DNA of 64,000 bases, from IMG/VR virus record IMGVR_UViG_3300037258_000301, positions 62,001-126,000 of that record, one strand, 5' to 3'. The position numbers were made by a program, and so were the translations under genes. Of this stretch, positions 56,985-64,000 are shown piece by piece (the first letter of the stretch is position 1; the number at the start of each line of letters is the position of its first letter). The notes beneath the pieces are model-generated. The model searched no databases, was not told where the DNA came from, and was given only the letters and a program-made list of their open reading frames with translations. Origin of the DNA: a virus.

Positions 56985-57337
56985 TGCTCGGCATTGGCAT
57001 CGTGATCGGGGCAGTCTTCCTGATCCTGATCGGCATCGTCTTCTTCGCTACCCGTCGAGACCACCCCCCGACCCCTCAACGGGTCCCTGAGCCGCCGAGC
57101 CCGGCAGAGCTGACCGATGTCATCGCTCCGCTCCCGTGGCTCTACGGGCGCCCGATCAGGCACCGTTATGACCCCGAGGAGTTCACGGAGTCGCTGAGCT
57201 GTCTCACCTGCGCACAGCCGATCCTGCCGCAGGCCGAGTTCTGGGAGGTTCCTCTCCTCAATCAAGGCCCCGACGTGCTGATCGCGATCTGTCTTCAGTG
57301 CGACAGCCGCAGTCCTTACGACAAGCTGGAGATTTGA
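56984..57337 (+). CDS. Small membrane protein with Cys motif
   Basis: A 117-residue protein. The N-terminal hydrophobic segment spans residues 2-22 (LGIGIVIGAVFLILIGIVFF). A cytosolic zinc-knuckle-like region contains CLTC and CLQC. ATG 56984 is chosen because AGGAGGG then has normal spacing; 56981 is possible. It overlaps the RecA stop. The function is unknown; a membrane link for the recombination or replication complex is possible. Confidence 0.6.
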   Translation: MLGIGIVIGAVFLILIGIVFFATRRDHPPTPQRVPEPPSPAELTDVIAPLPWLYGRPIRHRYDPEEFTESLSCLTCAQPILPQAEFWEVPLLNQGPDVLIAICLQCDSRSPYDKLEI

Positions 57338-57696
57338 TGGTCAAGCCACTGACGACTCGGGCTATGAGCGACAAGCATGAAATCTTCCTGGCGGACCTGT
57401 TCGATGGCCGGCGTTCAGTCGGTAGTGGGAACCAGTTCAACGATGCTGCCGACGGTCGCAACGACGTGTTCACTCCTCACGCAGCAGCCTGGGACGGCAA
57501 GGCCACCCTTGGCAAATCCCACTCCGTCTCGTTGGACACTTGGGACAAGCTCGTCGAGCAGTCCCACGGCTTGATCCCGGTGCTCGCCCTGCGCTGGTAC
57601 GCCAACGAGCGACTGCATATCACTCGTGACCTCGTGGTGCTGGACGTGCACGACTTCGTCACGATCCTGGAAGCCGCCCGCAATGTCCACCAGTAG
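57337..57696 (+). CDS. PD-(D/E)XK Holliday-junction-resolvase-like nuclease
   Basis: A 119-residue nuclease. Core residues fit PD-(D/E)XK: Glu15, Asp39 (DAADGRND) and the motif AWDGKAT (Asp53, Lys55). The size and the order E-D-D.K resemble archaeal Hjc-type resolvases; similar small proteins with this motif order occur in actinophages. ATG 57337 overlaps the previous stop (TTTGATGG). It lies between RecA and two further nucleases, an apparent recombination set. Confidence 0.75.
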   Translation: MVKPLTTRAMSDKHEIFLADLFDGRRSVGSGNQFNDAADGRNDVFTPHAAAWDGKATLGKSHSVSLDTWDKLVEQSHGLIPVLALRWYANERLHITRDLVVLDVHDFVTILEAARNVHQ

Positions 57697-58420
57697 CGCG
57701 GTGCTTCGCGGCATCCTACGAGAGCATCGCGACAAGAAGGTGCTCTCGCCGATCATCCGGGCCGCACTGCACGACCCGAACTTCAAGGGCTTCCCGCTAC
57801 AGGTGGAGGGCTGGACGGCGCGTCCATACGACGGCTGGTTTCATCCGTCCACTCACGCCACCAAGACGGTTGACGAGTTGATCGACTACCTCACGCACCC
57901 CGAGAACCACCAGCCTGAGGAACACCCGCCGCTCGTCTTCGTACTCGCGGTGACCCAGGGCAAGTTCTGGCATACGTTCATCCAGCGTCTCCTTCTGGAC
58001 CATGGCATCCTGCTCCAGGATGAGGTTCCCCTGATCGATCCCACCCGACGACGCAGAGGGCACACCGACGGTCTTCTGGCCAATGGTGAACTGCTGGAAA
58101 TCAAAACTTCCTCCTCTCGCTCCTTCCGGAAGTTCACCAACTGCGCCGATCTCATCGCCAATGAGCCCGGCTACTACGCTCAAACTCAGGACTACCTCGA
58201 CATGGCCGAGGCCGAATACATGCGTTACCTCGTGATGTGCATGGAGAGCCCTTACGAGTTCTCCGAGTTCCTCGTGCCGGCTGATGGGCTCTTCCAGACC
58301 GCTCAGCGCCGCAAGTACCGGGAGGCCGTCGAGACCGCCGCTCAAGGACAGATCTATCACATTCCCATCCCCACGCCCGAGCAGTCTTCCGCGCTGCTCT
58401 ACGGCACTCCACTGCATTGA
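57683..58420 (+). CDS. Cas4/RecB-like PD-(D/E)XK exonuclease
   Basis: A 245-residue nuclease. Catalytic motif GHTDG (Asp129), ELLEIKTSS (Glu139, Lys141) and YYAQTQDYLDM (motif Q/Y, 164-173) match the RecB/Cas4 nuclease family. No clear four-Cys Fe-S site is present, so a RecB-like exonuclease is more likely than a Cas4. It overlaps the resolvase gene and precedes a RuvC-like gene. It may process double-strand ends for RecA. Confidence 0.8.
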   Translation: MSTSSAVLRGILREHRDKKVLSPIIRAALHDPNFKGFPLQVEGWTARPYDGWFHPSTHATKTVDELIDYLTHPENHQPEEHPPLVFVLAVTQGKFWHTFIQRLLLDHGILLQDEVPLIDPTRRRRGHTDGLLANGELLEIKTSSSRSFRKFTNCADLIANEPGYYAQTQDYLDMAEAEYMRYLVMCMESPYEFSEFLVPADGLFQTAQRRKYREAVETAAQGQIYHIPIPTPEQSSALLYGTPLH

Positions 58421-58426
58421 GGAACC

Positions 58427-59050
58427 ATGAACACTGACGCTCTCACCGCGCTGCGCATCAACGCACGGACGAAAGCTGCCGCGCTTCCCGTCTGGCGCGC
58501 GCCTCTTCTGATCGACCTGCATCCTGGTCGTGTGTTGGCCTTCGACCAGTCCCTGGCCGCCTGTGGAGTGGCCGTGTTGACCTTCGACGGTCAGACGCTA
58601 TTTCTGCGTGATGCTCATGTCATGCAGGTCCCCGCAACTGATGCCAAACGCAGCCGTGAACACGGCCTACGACGAGCTGAGCTATTGGTTGATGCGATCA
58701 TCAACTGGTATCAACGTAGTGTGCCAGACGATCAATGGTCGGTCGTCTACGAAGCGGTACCTGAGGGTGGATCTATCCATGCACCCGAGTCATCACTGCT
58801 GGGGGCTATGGCGGTTCGCATGGCCACTCGGACCTTCCGGGGTGCACCGCCCCTACTAGATCCAGTTCCTGCCCAAAGCCACAAGAAGTTCGTTTGTGGC
58901 AATCGTAATGCCACCAAGAAAGAACACCACGCCGCGCTGATGGAGTTGACGCGCGCCTTGGGTGTCCGTGGCGCCGAACTCTTGACCAATGAAGGCAAGC
59001 GTGACGCTTTCTCAGTTGGGCTCTACGCATTGGCCCAAAGTCATGGCTGA
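58427..59050 (+). CDS. RuvC-like RNase H-fold resolvase
   Basis: A 207-residue nuclease. Acidic residues are Asp40 (VLAFDQSLAACG), Glu109 (SVVYEAVP) and Asp193 (NEGKRDAFSVG), in the spacing of RuvC-type Holliday junction resolvases. It would resolve junctions in replicating concatemers before packaging. Its ATG is 7 nt after the previous gene, and its stop overlaps the next one. Two resolvase-like genes (this one and 57337) in one operon is noteworthy. Confidence 0.78.
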   Translation: MNTDALTALRINARTKAAALPVWRAPLLIDLHPGRVLAFDQSLAACGVAVLTFDGQTLFLRDAHVMQVPATDAKRSREHGLRRAELLVDAIINWYQRSVPDDQWSVVYEAVPEGGSIHAPESSLLGAMAVRMATRTFRGAPPLLDPVPAQSHKKFVCGNRNATKKEHHAALMELTRALGVRGAELLTNEGKRDAFSVGLYALAQSHG

Positions 59051-59723
59051 CCCGCAGAACATCCGCAAGTCAGGGAAGACCACCGCCGAAGAGGTGACCA
59101 AAGAGGAGTGCACCGAGGAGAAGCTCACCGAGCCTTTGGGCACTGTCGGTATGGAGGTCGAACCTCATCGAGATCGTCTTGTTCGGCCGTACTTCCAACG
59201 GATGCGCACCGAGTGGAACTCCGATCAGAAGATGGTTCTCCAACGTGTCCATCATCGTGTCGAGAAGCAGATCCAGGAGGTTTTCGCTGAAGCCTTCGAC
59301 ATCATGATCGAGCTTTACGACGTGGTTCGCACTCGGGTGGTTGACGTTGACGCTGACGACGTCTGGGAGAAGACCTCTTCGGGTGCCTACCGCGAGGACT
59401 GGGGCAAGCTCACCCACAAGCAGCGGGAGCGGTTCCTGTTCCTGATCACGACGCGCCTGTTCACCTGGGAGCAGCAGGCGGCCGGCCTGAACTTCGAGGC
59501 GGTGTTCGCCAAGGCCGAGTGGGAACAGAGCTTCGCCACCGGTTACGAATCACTTCCCGGTACCCGACCGACCATCGAGGACCGCACCTCCCGGGCCCGG
59601 CTCACGTCGCAGGACGACTACTACTTTGCCTTGATGCGAACGTATTTCTCTCGCCGAGCTGACGCGGTGGTCCGCAGCATGAGTGGTTTAGCTCAGCGGT
59701 TAAAAGACGTACACACCGTCTAG
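59043..59723 (+). CDS. Hypothetical protein after the RuvC-like gene
   Basis: A 226-residue, mostly helical protein. It starts ATG 59043 overlapping the previous stop and ends in a stretch whose DNA looks superficially like a tRNA. The central segment (QRVHHRVEKQIQEVFAEAFD) is amphipathic. It carries no recognised motif. It could be a DNA-binding or structural partner in recombination. The function is unknown. Confidence 0.6.
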   Translation: MADPQNIRKSGKTTAEEVTKEECTEEKLTEPLGTVGMEVEPHRDRLVRPYFQRMRTEWNSDQKMVLQRVHHRVEKQIQEVFAEAFDIMIELYDVVRTRVVDVDADDVWEKTSSGAYREDWGKLTHKQRERFLFLITTRLFTWEQQAAGLNFEAVFAKAEWEQSFATGYESLPGTRPTIEDRTSRARLTSQDDYYFALMRTYFSRRADAVVRSMSGLAQRLKDVHTV

Positions 59724-59774
59724 CTGCTCAAATGACGTCTAGGTCGTGACTTGCCAACATCGACAAGTTCGACG

Positions 59775-59849
59775 CATCATGTGCACATCAGCCTCAACGC
59801 TCACTCCGGGGTGTGGGATCGGAGGTGAGTTCCTGGTGTGCACATGATG
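59775..59849. repeat. 17-bp inverted repeat in an intergenic region
   Basis: CATCATGTGCACATCAG (59775-59791) and CTGGTGTGCACATGATG (59833-59849) are complementary in 16 of 17 positions, with a 41-nt spacer. Each arm contains the palindrome TGTGCACA or ATGTGCACAT. It lies in the 137-nt gap before the regulator-like gene, so it is a candidate operator. I see no gene in the gap. Confidence 0.6.
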
Positions 59850-59860
59850 GGACGCTGCCT

Positions 59861-60544
59861 GTGAGAAGAACCGCATCTCGTGCTGGCGTGGCGGAATTGA
59901 GAAGCCTCTTCCGTCATCTTGAAGAGTTGCGGTCGCTCTATGAGGCCAAAGGTACTGACGAGATCATCACTCCAGATGGAAATCATTGGTCTCTCTGGGA
60001 TCTCGAATACCTTTATCGGGAATCGCAGAAGCTGGATAATCTCACTCTTCGCCAATCTCAAGCCATTCAACTGTGCTTAGTCGACGGTCTGTCCGAACGA
60101 GAAGCATCTCATGTCATCGGTACTCGTCCGACCAATCCCGTAGCGATCTATGCAAACCAGGGCTTGGCTCGACTGTTGGAGTTGATCGACAATGGTCGTC
60201 TTGCTCGTTTCCGCCCGCTGCCCAATGAAGATGAGTTGCTCCGTCAGCGTCGTCAGGTCACTTTGGAGCGTCTAGCTGGCCAGATCAAGTCCAGCGTCAC
60301 CATCGAGACGAACGGCTGTTGGATCTACCCACTCTTTCATCCCCGGATCAATCCGGTTATTGCATTGCGTGCATCTCACTCTCCGAATGGTGTCGTTTAC
60401 GTTCATCCTCTCTGGGTCATGTATGAGGCCCTCGTCGCCCCGGTTCCTATTGGGCAGCGAGTTACCCATCATGACCTTTTTCAGTTCTACTATCGAGGCT
60501 GTGCCAATCCGGAGCACGCCATTCTTGTTGAGGAGTCGCAATGA
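59861..60544 (+). CDS. Sigma-region-4-like HTH fused to a His-Me finger domain
   Basis: A 227-residue protein with a GTG start. Residues 60-110 (LDNLTLRQSQAIQLCLVDGL, then SEREASHVIG) look like a sigma-factor region 4 or LuxR-type helix-turn-helix. Residues 150-225 fit a His-Me finger: GCWIYP (Cys153), VVYVHPLWVMYE, VTHHD (His203/204) and CANPEH (Cys214, His219), in the same order as the nuclease at 4477. Few cysteines are left, so zinc binding is uncertain. It could be a regulator built from a homing nuclease, or a site-specific nuclease. It lies behind an inverted repeat. Confidence 0.7.
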   Translation: MRRTASRAGVAELRSLFRHLEELRSLYEAKGTDEIITPDGNHWSLWDLEYLYRESQKLDNLTLRQSQAIQLCLVDGLSEREASHVIGTRPTNPVAIYANQGLARLLELIDNGRLARFRPLPNEDELLRQRRQVTLERLAGQIKSSVTIETNGCWIYPLFHPRINPVIALRASHSPNGVVYVHPLWVMYEALVAPVPIGQRVTHHDLFQFYYRGCANPEHAILVEESQ

Positions 60545-60849
60545 GGGTGAGGTATGGAGTTCACGGTCCATTGGAAGAAGCAGCCAACGAATTCATACGT
60601 CAGTCCCTACTCACGGTGAAGAGTCGTGAGGAGAAGTCAGACATCCTCACGCCGTGGAAAGAGCATCATCGTCGATCCGTCGAGGTCTATTCCTCGATGG
60701 GGGTCCCCGACTCGGCTTTCCGGCAAGGCATCTTCAGGCGGGCCCGCAACAGGACCAAAAGCTATCTGAACTCCTGTGATGGAGTCATACAAGGTCGACG
60801 TGGTGAACATGAGGGCTTCGCTGACTTCGCCGCCGACGAGGAGTACTGA
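60541..60849 (+). CDS. Small helical basic protein
   Basis: A 102-residue protein coupled to the previous gene by ATGA. It is helical and basic (FRRARNRTKSYLNSC), with two helices in the first half. It may be a DNA-binding protein. It precedes the possible small terminase gene by a one-base overlap. The function is unknown. Confidence 0.55.
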   Translation: MRVRYGVHGPLEEAANEFIRQSLLTVKSREEKSDILTPWKEHHRRSVEVYSSMGVPDSAFRQGIFRRARNRTKSYLNSCDGVIQGRRGEHEGFADFAADEEY

Positions 60850-61553
60850 TGGGTGGACGTGGCCTGATCGCTCCGATACGCAATTCGTTGGTACAGATCC
60901 GGATCGGCAATCAGATCTACGATGCCGTTCGCGAGCCCCGCTGCAAGACCTGCATGCATCCGGCTCGCATGGACATCGAGACCATGATCGTTGAGAACAC
61001 AGCCTTCACGACCATCGCCGAGCGGTGGTCGGACGTGGAGTACACATCCTCCTCGGGCGGCCTCGTCGTACTGCCTACGATCAGCGCCTCGTCCATTCGC
61101 AACCACTACAAGGCGCATCACATCCCCCTCCAGGCCGCCGTGCAACGCCAACTCGCCGAGAAGCGCATGCAGGAGATCGGCTACCAGCTGGAGGAGGTCG
61201 GCGGTACGTTCGTCGATCACGTCACGTTCAACCAGGTGGTTCTTCAGCAGGCTCAGCAGCGGCTGGTGCGGGGTGAGATCCGGGTCGAGGTCAAGGATGG
61301 TATCGCCGCCGCGAAGTTCCTTGCCGACGCCGAGGCGGCCACCGGTAGCGACATCAACGCCGAGGCGTGGTCGCAGGCCATGGAGGTCTACTTCGCGGCA
61401 GCTCAGAGCATCATGAATCCGGCTCAATGGACCCAGTTCGTGCGCTCTCTGCGCAACAACCCCATCCTCAAGGCGCTGGAGGCTCGAATCAGTGGCCAAC
61501 AGCCCCCACCCGAGGCCATTCCTGCTGGCCGCGACCCCTATACGGAGGGATGA
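60849..61553 (+). CDS. Possible small terminase subunit
   Basis: A 234-residue protein. An N-terminal CKTCMHP zinc knuckle is followed by an HTH-like segment (PTISASSIRNHYKAHHIPLQ). Residues 95-135 are a long helix that could oligomerise. It lies three genes before the large terminase, near the usual place for a small subunit. The order CxxC plus HTH is compatible with DNA recognition. I rate the terminase function as moderate to low; a regulator is the main alternative. Confidence 0.45.
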   Translation: MGGRGLIAPIRNSLVQIRIGNQIYDAVREPRCKTCMHPARMDIETMIVENTAFTTIAERWSDVEYTSSSGGLVVLPTISASSIRNHYKAHHIPLQAAVQRQLAEKRMQEIGYQLEEVGGTFVDHVTFNQVVLQQAQQRLVRGEIRVEVKDGIAAAKFLADAEAATGSDINAEAWSQAMEVYFAAAQSIMNPAQWTQFVRSLRNNPILKALEARISGQQPPPEAIPAGRDPYTEG

Positions 61554-61555
61554 GC

Positions 61556-61756
61556 ATGCTGGTGTGGGTGGTGGGTGTGAACGTCGTGGAGGATTGGGCC
61601 ATCTGTGGCGCCTTCTCCACCAGGGAGAAGGCGGTGGCATGTTGCACCACGGAATATCACTACGTGTTCCCCTTGATGCTTGACGACTGGCTGGGTGATA
61701 AGCACACCCCCGCACCGGCCGAGTATCCGCTACTGGAGAGGAACTCCGAGACATGA
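61556..61756 (+). CDS. Small hypothetical protein
   Basis: A 66-residue protein. ATG 61556 has GGAGGGATGAG upstream. It resembles small uncharacterised phage proteins with the pattern VWVVGVNVVEDWAICGAF then STREKA. A beta-alpha fold is likely. It overlaps the next gene by ATGA. The function is unknown. Confidence 0.6.
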   Translation: MLVWVVGVNVVEDWAICGAFSTREKAVACCTTEYHYVFPLMLDDWLGDKHTPAPAEYPLLERNSET

Positions 61757-62127
61757 TCGACGTCAACGATGAGGAAATCCTACGCATCGAGAGAGGACCT
61801 TTTGCCTGGATGCGCGCGAAGCAGGCCACCTCGATGTCTCTGGAGGACTTCCGGCGCACAGCTGAGAACAAGTTCGCTGATGTCGGGTTCCGAGCCAAGG
61901 TGACCGCCTACACGACCACTCAGGAGGGCGTCTACGCCTTCGACGTCGAGATCCAGGGGCGCATGGCCGGCGCCGGCCAGTTCGACCCTGACCAGCTCGC
62001 TCACGAGGTCCAACACAACCTCCTGGAGCTGCCCGGCAAGCACGAGGGCGCGATCAAGACCGACAAGGGGGCGGTCCGCGCTCTGCTCTCTGGTGATCGC
62101 CCGGGTCCAGGTGGTCATCACCACTGA
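61753..62127 (+). CDS. Hypothetical protein before the terminase
   Basis: A 124-residue protein, ATGA-coupled to the previous gene. Mixed alpha/beta (VTAYTTTQEGVYAFDVEIQG). It ends in GPGGHHH. No motif was recognised. It stops 2 nt before the terminase start. The function is unknown; a packaging accessory is possible. Confidence 0.58.
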   Translation: MIDVNDEEILRIERGPFAWMRAKQATSMSLEDFRRTAENKFADVGFRAKVTAYTTTQEGVYAFDVEIQGRMAGAGQFDPDQLAHEVQHNLLELPGKHEGAIKTDKGAVRALLSGDRPGPGGHHH

Positions 62128-62129
62128 CC

Positions 62130-64000
62130 ATGAGCCTGCTACTTCCTACTGACTTCACGGCATTCACCGGCGTCGACATCCCCGACCCGGTGACTTTCGT
62201 CGTGGGAGAACACTGGCTGAACCGGCCGATGCTCTATCCCCGCCAGGCCACCGTGGTCAAGCTGGTGTTTCTGCGTACGGACTTACTCACCGACTATGAC
62301 CACCAGGTCATCGACGAGTGGGAGGAGTCCTTCCGGCGTACGGGCAACCGAGGCATCGTTCCGGACATCCGACAGCGGGCCGACCAGCTCCGGGAGATGG
62401 GCTACCAGCACTTCCGTGAGGTGCTGCTCGTTCTCGGACGTCGAGCCGGTAAAGGCTATCTCTGCGCCCTGCTCATGGCCTACGTCATCTGGCAGTACAT
62501 GGCCCTGGGTGATCCGCAGGGCTACTACGGCATCGACCGGGACAAGCAACTCGCCGCGTTCCTCTACGCCGGCAAGAAGCAGCAGGCACGCGTCAACCTC
62601 TGGCAAGACCTCGTTCACATCATCCAGGGCAGCGAGTGTTTCCAGCCCTATATCTCGCGCTCCCAGGGCGAGTCTCTGACTATCTACGCACCCTACGACC
62701 TGGTGCGAATGAACAAGCTGGCCCATCGAGGATTCCAGACCACGATGGATCAGGCGACGTTCCTCATCGAGCCCAAAGAAGCCACGATGATGTCCGGTCG
62801 TGGACCGGCTTCCTGCATCCAGGGCTACGACGAGATGGCGCACATGGTCACCGCCGGGGGTGCGTCCCGGTCAGCCGAGGAAGTATGGAACGCGGCTACT
62901 CCGTCATTGGACCAGTTCCGCAAGGATGCCTTCATCGTGGAGCCGTCTTCACCCTGGCAGATGATTGGTCAGTTCTATCAGAACTGGCTCAACTCGTTGC
63001 TCCTCGATGAGGACGGCGTGCCCGCGTATCCGAACATCTTCATGCTTCAGCTGGAGTCGTGGGACATCTATCAGGACTGGGAGTTGGCCCATGTACTACC
63101 ACTGTTTCCGCACGACTTCGAAGGAGACCTGAAGGAGTACCAGGGGAATCCTCATCCGAAGCTGGAGAAGCTCAAGGGCGCCGTGCAGACGTACGACTCC
63201 GAGATGCAGAAGCTGGAGATGGCCAACCCCGAAACCTTCGCTGTAGAGCGTCGCTCTCATTGGCAGTCGGTTGTTGATGCCTACCTCGACCCGAAGAAGA
63301 TCGAGGCGATGTTCAACCCCGCATTGGAGATGAAGACCGAAGGTACCCTCAGCATGTTCTACAAAGGACATGCTGACCCGTCGACCGTCAACGCCAACTA
63401 CGGCGTAGTCATTGGGCACCCAGAGACGCGGGACGGCATCATCCACGCCGTCATCGATCATGTGCACTTCTGGCGCCCCAGCGACTTTCCCGACAACATT
63501 ATCGATTACATCATGGTCGATGAGTCACTCTGGAAACTCATCTATGGATTCAAGTGTGATGAGTTCACGTTCGACCAATACAACTCGGCCGGTTCGATTC
63601 AGCGTCTCCAACAACATGTGCGCGAGTCGCAAGTCCCCAAGCGCATGCAGATCTACGAACTGACGGCCACCGCCGCCCATAACTGGGAGCGGGCCGAGAA
63701 CTTCAAGGTGGCGCTCAACCAGGGGTGGATCGAGTGTCCGCCGCATGAGCAACTTCAGCTTGAGCTGAAGTTTCTCCAGCGCAAGGACACCGCAACCACC
63801 CATAGAGTGGACAAGCAGGACACGGGACCCGTAACAACCAAAGATATTGCTGACTGCATCATGGAGGTGGTCTGGACGCTGCTCGGTGACCAGGTGCATT
63901 CCTACACCCACGGCGCCCTGAGCAATTTCCAGCTGCAAGTGGGCCTTCAGGGTGGCATCAATCCGCATGCCCGGGAGATGAGTGCCGCCGACAGCCACAC
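62130..64000 (+). CDS. Terminase large subunit (3' end outside the window)
   Basis: At least 623 residues, open to the right edge. The ATPase Walker A is VLGRRAGKG. Walker B-like IQGYDEMAHM lies further on. The nuclease domain shows FDQYNSAGSIQRLQQHV and the final motif KDIADCIMEVVWTLLGD typical of terminase nucleases. It packages DNA into the procapsid using the ATPase and cuts it with the nuclease. ATG 62130 lies 2 nt after the previous stop. The remainder, and probably the portal gene, would follow to the right. Confidence 0.9.
   Translation, partial: MSLLLPTDFTAFTGVDIPDPVTFVVGEHWLNRPMLYPRQATVVKLVFLRTDLLTDYDHQVIDEWEESFRRTGNRGIVPDIRQRADQLREMGYQHFREVLLVLGRRAGKGYLCALLMAYVIWQYMALGDPQGYYGIDRDKQLAAFLYAGKKQQARVNLWQDLVHIIQGSECFQPYISRSQGESLTIYAPYDLVRMNKLAHRGFQTTMDQATFLIEPKEATMMSGRGPASCIQGYDEMAHMVTAGGASRSAEEVWNAATPSLDQFRKDAFIVEPSSPWQMIGQFYQNWLNSLLLDEDGVPAYPNIFMLQLESWDIYQDWELAHVLPLFPHDFEGDLKEYQGNPHPKLEKLKGAVQTYDSEMQKLEMANPETFAVERRSHWQSVVDAYLDPKKIEAMFNPALEMKTEGTLSMFYKGHADPSTVNANYGVVIGHPETRDGIIHAVIDHVHFWRPSDFPDNIIDYIMVDESLWKLIYGFKCDEFTFDQYNSAGSIQRLQQHVRESQVPKRMQIYELTATAAHNWERAENFKVALNQGWIECPPHEQLQLELKFLQRKDTATTHRVDKQDTGPVTTKDIADCIMEVVWTLLGDQVHSYTHGALSNFQLQVGLQGGINPHAREMSAADSH

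Noticed and set aside
59686-59760. tRNA-like sequence (GGTTTAGCTCAGCGGTTA..., with AAGTTCGAC further on)
   Set aside because: The D-arm-like string resembles a tRNA, but no acceptor stem, anticodon stem or T-arm pairs in the right order, and the first part is the end of the coding region stopping at 59723.
1-64000. CRISPR arrays, integrase/attachment sites, repressor and tRNA genes
   Set aside because: No regularly spaced repeats, no tyrosine or serine recombinase motifs, no CI-like repressor and no complete tRNA were seen by eye.

Overview
The window is a stretch of a high-GC, strictly phage genome. I see no integrase, repressor, host housekeeping gene, rRNA, tRNA or CRISPR array. It is a contractile-tailed virus (myovirus): it encodes a tail sheath, a tail tube, a gp25-like wedge and a baseplate J-like protein. 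High GC, frequent GTG and TTG starts, strong GGAGG ribosome sites and a tail hub carrying transglycosylase and NlpC/P60 domains all point to an actinobacterial host. The genus cannot be fixed from the sequence. A virulent lifestyle is likely.

Layout. (1) 1-4464, rightward: capsid operon between two strong terminators (head decoration-like protein, major capsid protein), then small head and neck proteins. (2) 4477-9505, leftward: a receptor-binding cassette of a pectate-lyase-type tailspike, a GH16 glycosidase and a homing nuclease. It interrupts the neck genes. (3) 9589-32097, rightward: neck and tail completion proteins, sheath, tube, tail assembly chaperones joined by a -1 frameshift at GGGAAAA, tape measure, hub-lysin, spike-like protein, gp25-like wedge, J-like protein and a 1750-residue adhesin-like baseplate protein. 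(4) 32215-34898: a small protein and an SF2/SNF2-type helicase interrupted by an HNH intein in its P-loop. (5) 34920-39331, leftward: nine small, translationally coupled genes of unknown function, with a glycosyltransferase upstream. (6) 39437-46000, rightward: membrane proteins, a DinG-type helicase, a holin-like protein, a DNA-binding protein and a 5'-3' exonuclease. (7) 46091-59723: the replication and recombination operon (DnaC-like loader, DnaB-like helicase, primase, J-like/SSB-like ORF, PHP-DnaE polymerase, RecA, two PD-(D/E)XK nucleases, RuvC-like resolvase). (8) 59861-64000: a sigma-region-4-like/His-Me finger fusion, several small proteins, a possible small terminase, and the large terminase, which runs off the right edge.

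How the parts fit. The phage supplies a nearly complete bacterial-type replisome plus its own recombination set, which suits recombination-linked concatemer replication and terminase packaging. Five rightward promoters (32117, 39370, 40388, 43299, 45946) have a TCAG or TCAT placed exactly 10 nt before the -10, a possible shared control element for the non-structural operons. The large terminase lies at the right edge and the capsid genes at the left edge, with portal and protease missing. The unseen sequence may therefore join the two ends of a circularly permuted genome.

Most worth following up: the nine-gene coupled leftward operon, the repeated promoter element, the doubled His-Me finger nuclease, the sigma4/His-Me fusion, the terminator inside the helicase coding region, and the in-frame J-like/SSB-like reading frame. 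All function calls come from reading motifs by eye; no database search was run.
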